Below, one piece after another: positions 9,076-16,196 of a stretch of DNA of 64,000 bases. Source of the DNA: Fibrella aquatilis (lineage in GTDB: Bacteria > Bacteroidota > Bacteroidia > Cytophagales > Spirosomataceae); contig NZ_JAFMYU010000006.1 of assembly GCF_017353255.1 (NCBI RefSeq), forward strand, positions 186,001 to 250,000. Reading direction: 5' to 3'. The notes below the pieces were generated by a model. It was not told the DNA's origin and did no database searches. It worked only from the letters and a program-made list of their open reading frames with translations. The translations under genes were made by a program, and so were the position numbers. How positions within the stretch are numbered: position 1 is the first letter of the stretch; every line of letters begins with the position of its first letter.

Positions 9076-10266
9076 ATGAATATGCACGTTCGACAGTATG
9101 GACTTATTGGGTTGCTGGGGCTACTGCTGGGGTGCGTCAGTACCTATGACCCCGACCTGGCGCTGAACGCCCGGCTGGTGGTGGTAAGCGGCACCCTTAC
9201 TGATCTGCCTGAGCAGCAAGTAATTACGCTGAGTCGATCGCGCTCTGGCCGGGACAGCGCCAATGTAAGCACGCCCATCAGCAACGCCGTAGCCGAGGTG
9301 GTAGTGAACGGGGCCGAGACGCTACTGCTAACCGAAACACAACCGGGCACGTATGTGCTGCCAACCGGTTTTCGCGGCAAGGTGGGTAACACCTATCAAC
9401 TTCGTTTTCGAACGTCCGAAGGCGGACGCTATGCCTCGTCGGAGGAGGCGATGGCGGCGGTTCCGGGCATTGACCGGGCCTACGACCAATTCAACCCACG
9501 CGGCCCAAAAACCAACGCCGACGGCCTGCCCATTCCCGCCAACGATGTTTATGTGGACTTTGCTGACCCGGCTGGTACGCGTAATTTTTACCTCTGGCGG
9601 TGGCGGCTCTACGAAACCCAGGCCTGGTGCGCCACCTGCAAACAGGGGCGCTACGTCTTGCGCGACATTGGCCCGCTGGGGTCCGGCCCGATTGAAGTAA
9701 TTGGCTGCGTGCCCGACTCGTCGTTGTCTGTCACAAACCTGTACGACTACACTTGCCGGGGCAATTGCTGGGATATTTTTTATAGCACCAGCATCGACGT
9801 GTTTGCCGACAGCTATACCAACGGCCAACCGCAGGCGGGGCATAAAGTGGCGAGTATACCCGTCTACCAGCGCGACCCGGCCCTGATCGTGATTGAACAA
9901 CTGTCGCTGTCGCCCAACGCGTATCGGTATTACAAACTCTTCGCCGATCAGGTGCAAAATACGGGCACCCTGGCCGATGCCCCCCCCGCCCCCATTTCAG
10001 GTAATGTGAAAAACCAGGCTAACCCCGCCGAAAATGTGGTGGGCTACTTCGCGGCATCGTCGGTGGCGGTGAACCGGTACAAGATCAACCGGCAGAATGT
10101 GACCTCTACGGGGAAATTTCAGGGGCTGTTTTACGCTCAAAATGGCCGCGTCCCCAACGTGGAGGTGCCCAAAGGTGAAACCGAATATGGTAAAGGCTTA
10201 CCCTCGGCCTTGTGCATTCCGAGCCGCAACCGCACTGACCAACTGCCACCGGGCTGGAATCAATAG
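9076..10266 (+). CDS. DUF4249 family lipoprotein
   Basis: 396 residues from ATG 9076 (a second ATG lies two codons later). Signal peptide with lipobox LGLLLGC, then STYDPDL. The body begins with the DUF4249 pattern: LVVVSGTLTDLPEQQVITLS, an Ig-like domain with AVAEVVVNGAETLLL and GKVGNTYQLRFRTSEGGRY. Several cysteines (WCATCKQG, YTCRGNCWD) are shared with family members. DUF4249 proteins are outer-membrane lipoproteins encoded beside TonB receptors with a CarboxypepD_reg domain, as here, and presumably serve as surface partners for substrate capture. Here the lipoprotein precedes the receptor; I recall the reverse order as more common. Confidence 0.9.
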   Translation: MNMHVRQYGLIGLLGLLLGCVSTYDPDLALNARLVVVSGTLTDLPEQQVITLSRSRSGRDSANVSTPISNAVAEVVVNGAETLLLTETQPGTYVLPTGFRGKVGNTYQLRFRTSEGGRYASSEEAMAAVPGIDRAYDQFNPRGPKTNADGLPIPANDVYVDFADPAGTRNFYLWRWRLYETQAWCATCKQGRYVLRDIGPLGSGPIEVIGCVPDSSLSVTNLYDYTCRGNCWDIFYSTSIDVFADSYTNGQPQAGHKVASIPVYQRDPALIVIEQLSLSPNAYRYYKLFADQVQNTGTLADAPPAPISGNVKNQANPAENVVGYFAASSVAVNRYKINRQNVTSTGKFQGLFYAQNGRVPNVEVPKGETEYGKGLPSALCIPSRNRTDQLPPGWNQ

Positions 10267-10287
10267 ACGCCTGCGACCTCAACGCCT

Positions 10288-12984
10288 ATGAACCGACTGT
10301 ATTTTTTTTGTTTTTTACTGTTAGCTCAGACTGCCGTTGCCCAGTCAGTGCGTACCAGACCTCTATTGGCGGGGGTGGCTACGCCGGGTAGTGCCGTTAC
10401 GCTGATTGGCGGTCCGGCCTCAACCGGTGGGCCGGTGGTGCTAACAGCCGACCCCATCACAGGAGCCTGGGCATCGTTGGCAATAGCTTTTGCCGACGGT
10501 CCCCAGACAGTAACGGTTGTGGCCAGTAGTCCAGATAGCATACCTACGGTTGCCACCCTACATTTTTCCGTAACGGCTCGGCTCACTGTAGGTACACCAC
10601 TAACGGAGCAGCCGATAGTGCAGGATAATACGGTGGGTCGAAAAGGTATACCCTACACCCTGAGCGGCACAGTATACGATTCGCTGACAAAACGACCGTT
10701 GGCAGGAGTAGCCGTAGTGGTCGACTACCGAAAACAGCTTACTGGTACTACCACCGACGCCGACGGGCATTACAGTCTACGGCTAAACCTGGGCGAACAT
10801 AGTGTGGTGCTGCGGCTGGTGGGCTACAAACCGGAGCGGCGGGTGGTACGCATAACGGGCGAGGCAGAAACGCTCGACGTGAACATGGAAAGCGTGGCCA
10901 GTCAGCTGGAAGAAGTGGTGGTCACTACCCAGGGTGTGGATGACTATGTGCGGAAGCCAATTCTAGGCGTTAATCAGTTGAATATCAATACACTTAAAAA
11001 GATACCTTCCGCACTGGGTGAGGTCGATCTGCTGCGCGGCCTGCAACTGCTGCCGGGCGTAACGAGCGTGGGCGAAGCCAGCAACGGGGTTAACATCCGC
11101 GGCGGCACTACCGACCAAAACCTGATCCTGCTCGACGACACGCCGATTTTCAATCCCACCCACATGTTTGGCCTGTTTTCGGTGTTCCCACCCGATGTGC
11201 TCGGCACGGTTGATCTCTACAAAGGCAACGTGCCCGCCCGTTTTGGGGGCAGGGCCGCGGCGGTGCTCGACGTGACCCTGCGCAACCCTGACCTTAACAA
11301 AGCACAACTGGCCGGAGGCATCAGCTTTGTGTCGGACAGAATCACCGCCGACATTCCGATTGTGAAGGGGAAACTGGGTATTTTGGTGGCCGGGCGCGGG
11401 GCATTCAACGACTTTCTCCTGCCCCGTATCTCCGACCGCTTAGCCGATATCCGAGCCAAATTTGGCGACGGGGTTATCAAGGCATTCTGGCGCATTAATG
11501 ACCGCAATACCTTGACCGCCACGGGCTATTACAGCAAAGACCTCTTCCAGACGGGACTGCTGGCCAACCTGCCCAACGTAAACGGCACCGCTACCCGCTA
11601 CGACCACCAGACGCTGAACCTGATGGCCCGTTGGTTTCGGACGCTCTCGCCCCGCGCCGACCTGCAAACCACCGCCCTCTACGTGCATTATGTGCCCACG
11701 ATCCTCTCGCCCGAACTCAACTCAGGTAATGTGGTGCAGTTGCGGTCGTCGGTATTGCAGCGGCAGGTGAAGTCGGCGCTGAACATTGCGTTGCCCAGCC
11801 AGAAGCTGGAAATTGGTCTCAGCGGTGTTCATTATCAGATTGAGCCGGGCACGTTATTGCCGGGCGGTAGTACGCAGGTCAATTATATCACCACCCCCAC
11901 AGAAAATGCCCTTGAACTGGCCCTTCACGCCGATTATGAGCGAAACCTGGGGCCTAACCTAGCCGTGTCGGTGGGGTTGCGTTACGCCCAATTCTTATCG
12001 CTGGGGCCGTCGTTGGTGCGGCAGTATCGCCCCGGCGAACCCCGCGACGATGTATCAATAATTGACTCAGTGCGCTACGGCGCGGGGCAGGTATCGAAGA
12101 CGTATGGTGGCCCCGAACCGCGCATCGGCCTGCGGTATACGCTAGGCCCCAACGCCTCGCTGAAAGTGGGGTATAACCTCATGCGGCAGTTTTTGCAGGT
12201 AGTTACCAACACCACCACGCCGCTGCCTACCTCGCGCTGGAAAACATCCGACGCTAACATTCGGCCACAGGTGAGTCAACTGCTCACGGCGGGGTATTTT
12301 CTGAACTTCCACAGCAACGTTTACGAGCTAACCGTAGAGGGGTATTATCGCAGTACACAGCACATTATCGATTACCGGCCCGGTGCCGATTTTCTGCTGC
12401 AACCCTACCCTGAAACGCAGTTGTTGCAGGGTCAAAGCCGCGCCTACGGACTGGAAACAATGATTTCGAAGAAAAAAGGCGAGCTAACGGGCTGGATCAA
12501 CTACACCTACGCCCGGACGCTGAATCAGGTCTACGAGGGTGCGTCGGTAGAGCAAAACGTGAACGGCGGCACCTGGTACCGTGCCAACTACGACCGCCCA
12601 CACACGCTCAACGCCTCCATGACCATCGACGTCGACAAGCACAATAGTTTTGGCTTAACCTTCGCCTACAGCACAGGTCGCCCCTACACAGCCCCCACGG
12701 GTTTTGTTACGATTGATGATTTGCAATACCCGTACTACGGCGAACGCAACCAGGCCCGCCTGCCCGATTACCACCGCCTCGATTTTGTCTGGAACATCTA
12801 TAATCCCAGCATGAAGAGTCGGCGCTGGGAGGGGCGCTGGGCATTTACGGTCTACAACCTCTATGGCCGCGACAATGCGTATTCCGTCTTTTTCAAAACC
12901 GAAAACGGCCGTACCCGGGCCTACCAGCTCCAGATTTTCGCCGCCCCCATCGCCTCGCTGGCGTATAATTTTGTGTTCAAGTAA
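10288..12984 (+). CDS. TonB-dependent receptor with carboxypeptidase-like regulatory domain
   Basis: 898 residues. Signal peptide 1-18. Residues about 20-105 form an extra Ig-like domain (ATPGSAVTLIGGPASTGGPV, then ITGAWASLAIAFADGPQTVT) not usual for this receptor type. A CarboxypepD_reg domain follows (about 125-205, YTLSGTVYDSLTKRPLAGVA), then a plug (about 210-330, VNIRGGTTDQNLILLDDTPI) and a barrel ending with aromatic strand residues (ASLAYNFVFK). It imports an unknown ligand across the outer membrane using TonB energy, probably with the DUF4249 lipoprotein 21 bp upstream. Length and domain order are not those of SusC. Confidence 0.93.
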   Translation: MNRLYFFCFLLLAQTAVAQSVRTRPLLAGVATPGSAVTLIGGPASTGGPVVLTADPITGAWASLAIAFADGPQTVTVVASSPDSIPTVATLHFSVTARLTVGTPLTEQPIVQDNTVGRKGIPYTLSGTVYDSLTKRPLAGVAVVVDYRKQLTGTTTDADGHYSLRLNLGEHSVVLRLVGYKPERRVVRITGEAETLDVNMESVASQLEEVVVTTQGVDDYVRKPILGVNQLNINTLKKIPSALGEVDLLRGLQLLPGVTSVGEASNGVNIRGGTTDQNLILLDDTPIFNPTHMFGLFSVFPPDVLGTVDLYKGNVPARFGGRAAAVLDVTLRNPDLNKAQLAGGISFVSDRITADIPIVKGKLGILVAGRGAFNDFLLPRISDRLADIRAKFGDGVIKAFWRINDRNTLTATGYYSKDLFQTGLLANLPNVNGTATRYDHQTLNLMARWFRTLSPRADLQTTALYVHYVPTILSPELNSGNVVQLRSSVLQRQVKSALNIALPSQKLEIGLSGVHYQIEPGTLLPGGSTQVNYITTPTENALELALHADYERNLGPNLAVSVGLRYAQFLSLGPSLVRQYRPGEPRDDVSIIDSVRYGAGQVSKTYGGPEPRIGLRYTLGPNASLKVGYNLMRQFLQVVTNTTTPLPTSRWKTSDANIRPQVSQLLTAGYFLNFHSNVYELTVEGYYRSTQHIIDYRPGADFLLQPYPETQLLQGQSRAYGLETMISKKKGELTGWINYTYARTLNQVYEGASVEQNVNGGTWYRANYDRPHTLNASMTIDVDKHNSFGLTFAYSTGRPYTAPTGFVTIDDLQYPYYGERNQARLPDYHRLDFVWNIYNPSMKSRRWEGRWAFTVYNLYGRDNAYSVFFKTENGRTRAYQLQIFAAPIASLAYNFVFK

Positions 12985-13024
12985 GGGGAGTTTAAACTCT
13001 AGACCTTAAACTTTAAACTCCCCT
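12984..13024. terminator. Bidirectional hairpin terminator (element c)
   Basis: Arms 12984-12996 and 13012-13024 (AGGGGAGTTTAAA and complement) around 15 nt, between the convergent TonB receptor and GNAT genes. The spacer holds AGACCTTAAAC, a word reused in the palindrome at 54441-54563. AT-rich tracts flank the stem only weakly. Confidence 0.7.
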
Positions 13025-13443
13025 TTCCACACAAACTTCAAACTCGGCTGTACGAAGCCGATTCGTTCATAGAAACGGTGCGTTTGGGTGCGGCGGCGGT
13101 TGGACGTTACCTCTAGATGTACCCAGTTTTCGCGGCGGGCCAGGTCCATAAAATGCTCGACTAACTGTTGCCCAACGCCTTGGCTGCGCCAGTCGGGCAG
13201 CACGTACATTTCCTGAATTTCACCTACCAGTCCGGCATGATGTAGTAGCGCCTGCACGTGGCAACTGGCAAAGCCAACCAATTGATTGTCAGCTTCAGCA
13301 AGCACATAATGCACAGTTGGATTAGCCAAATTTCGCTCAAAAACAGCCCCAAACGCGACTTTATCCAGCACCATTTCCTCCAAATCGCACAGGCATTGGT
13401 ACACAAACGGCAGGTCAGCTAGGGAGGCGGAACGGGTTGTCAT
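13006..13443 (-). CDS. GNAT family N-acetyltransferase
   Basis: 145 residues with the acetyl-CoA-binding motif A at the middle (IQEMYVLPDWRSQGVGQQLV) and the C-terminal RFYERIGF strand typical of GNAT enzymes. The substrate could be a small molecule or protein amine and is not predictable. The ATG lies at the outer edge of a 62-bp perfect palindrome (13442-13583), so its leader RNA would begin inside a very stable hairpin. Confidence 0.9.
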   Translation of the reverse strand: MTTRSASLADLPFVYQCLCDLEEMVLDKVAFGAVFERNLANPTVHYVLAEADNQLVGFASCHVQALLHHAGLVGEIQEMYVLPDWRSQGVGQQLVEHFMDLARRENWVHLEVTSNRRRTQTHRFYERIGFVQPSLKFVWKGEFKV

Positions 13444-13583
13444 TTACGACTTACGATTGACGAGCGGTCCGCCGCCGCGGTTACGATTTTTGCTGACGCC
13501 AGTGTACGCTTGCTTCAGCCAACTGGCGTCAGCAAAAATCGTAACCGCGGCGGCGGACCGCTCGTCAATCGTAAGTCGTAAAT
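13442..13583. repeat. Very long perfect inverted repeat, 62-bp arms (element d)
   Basis: Arms 13442-13503 and 13522-13583 are exact reverse complements with an 18-nt spacer. Modules inside the arm recur elsewhere: CGGTCCGCCGCCGCGG (13465-13480) is also at 28969-28984, and a 21-nt word beginning TTACGATTTTTGCTGACGCC (13481-13501) is also at 62930-62950. The element fills the gap between the end of the RraA-like gene and the start of the GNAT gene and includes part of the GNAT start codon. Confidence 0.97.
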
Positions 13584-13587
13584 CCCA

Positions 13588-14508
13588 TCACCAGTTTTTG
13601 TCTTTCAAAAATTTGTCGAGATCGGCGCGGGGCATGGGCACTTTGGTAGGGTTGGCGTCGATCCACTTCATAAAATCCTGTTTAATGTCGGCGGTCCAGG
13701 CCTGATCGATCTGGCCGGGCGTGTATTTGCCTTCGCGCAGCATCTGGTGGCCGAACCCATCCTGCAAACCAATAAATTCGGCGTTGAGAATCACCTTCTC
13801 GGCCAGGTGCGCGGGGATGAAAATGACGCCTTCTTTTTTGGCCAGCACCACGTCGCCGGGCAACACAATGGCCCGCCCAATGCGGATGGGGCAGTTCACG
13901 CAGGTCATGGTCATGTCCTGAATATAGCTGGGGTCGAAGCCGCGTACCCAACCGTTGAAGCCGGGAATGTCTTCCAGCCCTTCCAGGTCGCGTACACTTC
14001 CATCGAAGATGATGCCCGTCTTCGTTTTGGCGTAAATTGAGTTGCCCAGGTTGTCGCCGATTAGCGTACCCCAGACTATTTTCCCCATGCCGTCGGCCAC
14101 GTAGACATCGCCGTTCTGGAGCATGTCAATGGGCCACGAGTTAGTGTTGCCTTTGCGCCCCTGATTCTTGCCCATTTCTTTAATGGGCTTCTCCATGTCG
14201 GGCCGCGAGGGCATATACTGGGCCGTGAGCACGCGCCCCACCATAGGCTGGTCGGGCCGGATGATCTGCCAGTTGCCGTCGAACTGATTAGTATAGCCTT
14301 CACCTTTCAAAATACCCCAAGCTTCTTCCAACGACACTTTTTTCAGGCGCTGCAACAGTCCGTCGGCCACCTTCGGGCGACCATCGGCCATGCGTTCGCC
14401 GGTCCAGGCGGCGGTGTAAAACTGGAGCTGATCTTTAGGCAGCTGAATCTGCGCCAAGGCGGGCAGGCAAGCAAGGGTGAGTAAGGGTAGTAGGAGTTGT
14501 TTTTTCAT
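13588..14508 (-). CDS. Exported RraA-like family protein
   Basis: 306 residues with a cleavable signal peptide (1-19, LACLPALAQ). The RraA / 4-hydroxy-4-methyl-2-oxoglutarate aldolase fold is recognisable from GDVYVADGMGKIVWGTLIGD, the metal/substrate loop GIIFDGSVRDLEGL and IVLPGDVVLAKKEGVIFIPA. Cytosolic homologues are aldolases/decarboxylases of 2-oxo acids or RNase E inhibitors and are about 160-240 residues. The extra N- and C-terminal parts and export are unusual. It is divergent from an exported enolase-superfamily enzyme (14607), which suggests a shared periplasmic sugar-acid pathway. Confidence 0.85.
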   Translation of the reverse strand: MKKQLLLPLLTLACLPALAQIQLPKDQLQFYTAAWTGERMADGRPKVADGLLQRLKKVSLEEAWGILKGEGYTNQFDGNWQIIRPDQPMVGRVLTAQYMPSRPDMEKPIKEMGKNQGRKGNTNSWPIDMLQNGDVYVADGMGKIVWGTLIGDNLGNSIYAKTKTGIIFDGSVRDLEGLEDIPGFNGWVRGFDPSYIQDMTMTCVNCPIRIGRAIVLPGDVVLAKKEGVIFIPAHLAEKVILNAEFIGLQDGFGHQMLREGKYTPGQIDQAWTADIKQDFMKWIDANPTKVPMPRADLDKFLKDKNW

Positions 14509-14606
14509 AAGAAAGAGCTGGCTGTTACCAATTTATGGCTGAAAGAAGCAGGTGTAAGTAAAATACTAAGAGGGGCTGGTTTTGAGGGAAATGACCCTTT
14601 TCACAC

Positions 14607-16097
14607 ATGAAGAAGTCCCTACTCAACTTGCTTCGGCAGACGCCCGACAAACCTGTTCCGCTAACTTCCAGCGCCACACCTCCACTCATAGTATCCGCAG
14701 CCCCTTCGCGGCGTGATTTTCTTCAGAAATCCAGCCTCGGCGGGCTGTCTGTCGGGCTGCTGTTCGACAAACTGAAAAGCCCGTTTGCCGCCGATCAGGA
14801 ACTGGAATTCACCACCCAGAAAGTGAACAGAGCAGGCGCTCCGTCGGACCTGAAAATCACCGATATGCGCATCGCCAACCTGGTGGGGGTGCCCTTCAGT
14901 AGCCCCATCATCCGCATCGATACCAACCAGGGGTTAGTAGGCTGGGGCGAAGTGCGCGACGGAGCCAGCCCCAACTATGCGCTGATGCTGAAGCAGCGGC
15001 TACTGGGTAAAAACCCGTGTAATGTGGAGCAGATTTTCAAAGCTATCAAGCAGTTTGGCGGGCACAGCCGGGCGGCGGGCGGCGTGTGTGGCGTAGAAAT
15101 GGCCCTGTGGGATCTAGCCGGAAAAGCCTATAACGTACCTGTTTATCAAATGCTTGGCGGCAAATACCGCGATCAGGTGCGCCTCTACGCCGACACCCCC
15201 GAAGGTGGCACGTATGAGGAGTTTGCCACCAACATGAAAAAGCGGACGGGCAAGGGATATTCTTTTCTGAAGATGGATTTCGGCATCGGTATGTTGGCCG
15301 GGCAAAAAGACATGCTCGTCGGCGCCAACGTCTGGGACATTACCAACCAGTATAACGGCAAAGAGAATAAGGTGGGTAACTATGGCCAGACCAAGCACCC
15401 CTTCACCCGGATTCAGGTTACGAAAAAAGGCCTCGACAAACTAGTGGAACACGTGGGCAAAGTGCGTGAGATCGTAGGCTACGACATCCCCCTCGCCGCC
15501 GACCATTTCGGCCATTTCGACGTGAACACGGCCATTCAGATTGGTAAGGCCATGGAGCCGTTTCGGCTGGCATGGCTCGAAGACATGGTACCCTGGTTCT
15601 ACACCGATCAGTGGAAACAAATCACCAACGCCATTGACACGCCCACACTCACCGGCGAAGATATTTTCCTGAAAGAAGAGTTCATCAAGCTTATTGACAA
15701 CCGCGCCATCGACATGATCCACCCCGATCTGGCGTCGTCGGGCGGGATTCTGGAGACGAAAAAAATTGGTGATTACGCCGAAGAGGCGGGCATTCCCATG
15801 GCCATGCACTTTGCCGGATCACCCATTTCTATGCTGGCCAACGTGCATTGCGCCGCCGCCACCGAAAACTTCGTGGCCCTGGAGCACCACGGCGTAGACG
15901 TAGAAGGTTGGGAAGACATCGTGACGGGCCTGAAACCGATTGTCGACAACGGCTTTGTGCGCGTACCCGACAAGCCCGGCCTGGGTGTGGAGCTAAACGA
16001 AGAGGTGGCCAAGAAATTCCTCAAAAAAGGCGGCACCTGGTTCGCCCCCACCGACATCTGGAACACGCGGGATTCGTGGGATCGGGAGTGGAGTTAA
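14607..16097 (+). CDS. Exported mandelate racemase/muconate lactonizing enzyme-like dehydratase (enolase superfamily)
   Basis: 496 residues. A Tat-type signal follows a ~35-residue leader (SRRDFLQKSSLGGLSVGLLF). The enolase-superfamily N-terminal cap starts at LKITDMRIANLVGVPF. The barrel carries KMDFGIG and probable Mg ligands in AADHFGHFD, LEDMVPW and TGEDIF; HPDLASSGGILETKKIG is typical of sugar-acid dehydratases. Tat export means it would fold with metal before transport. Likely reaction: dehydration of a sugar acid to a 2-keto-3-deoxy acid, the type of product handled by aldolases such as the divergent RraA-like gene. The substrate is unknown. Confidence 0.88.
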   Translation: MKKSLLNLLRQTPDKPVPLTSSATPPLIVSAAPSRRDFLQKSSLGGLSVGLLFDKLKSPFAADQELEFTTQKVNRAGAPSDLKITDMRIANLVGVPFSSPIIRIDTNQGLVGWGEVRDGASPNYALMLKQRLLGKNPCNVEQIFKAIKQFGGHSRAAGGVCGVEMALWDLAGKAYNVPVYQMLGGKYRDQVRLYADTPEGGTYEEFATNMKKRTGKGYSFLKMDFGIGMLAGQKDMLVGANVWDITNQYNGKENKVGNYGQTKHPFTRIQVTKKGLDKLVEHVGKVREIVGYDIPLAADHFGHFDVNTAIQIGKAMEPFRLAWLEDMVPWFYTDQWKQITNAIDTPTLTGEDIFLKEEFIKLIDNRAIDMIHPDLASSGGILETKKIGDYAEEAGIPMAMHFAGSPISMLANVHCAAATENFVALEHHGVDVEGWEDIVTGLKPIVDNGFVRVPDKPGLGVELNEEVAKKFLKKGGTWFAPTDIWNTRDSWDREWS

Positions 16098-16100
16098 AAA

Positions 16101-16196
16101 GTGATGAGTGGTGAACGATGAGTGGTGAGTTTGCTTCCGCCAGCGTAAATGCTCTTGCGGAAGCAAACTCACCACTCATCGTTCATCACTTATCAC
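16101..16196. repeat. Inverted repeat, 40-bp arms (element e)
   Basis: Arms 16101-16140 and 16157-16196 pair with two mismatches around 16 nt. The arm itself is built from a repeated word (ATGAGTGGTGA twice). It lies between convergent genes, starts 4 bp after one stop codon and contains the stop codon (TGA, 16193-16195) of the other. Confidence 0.93.
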
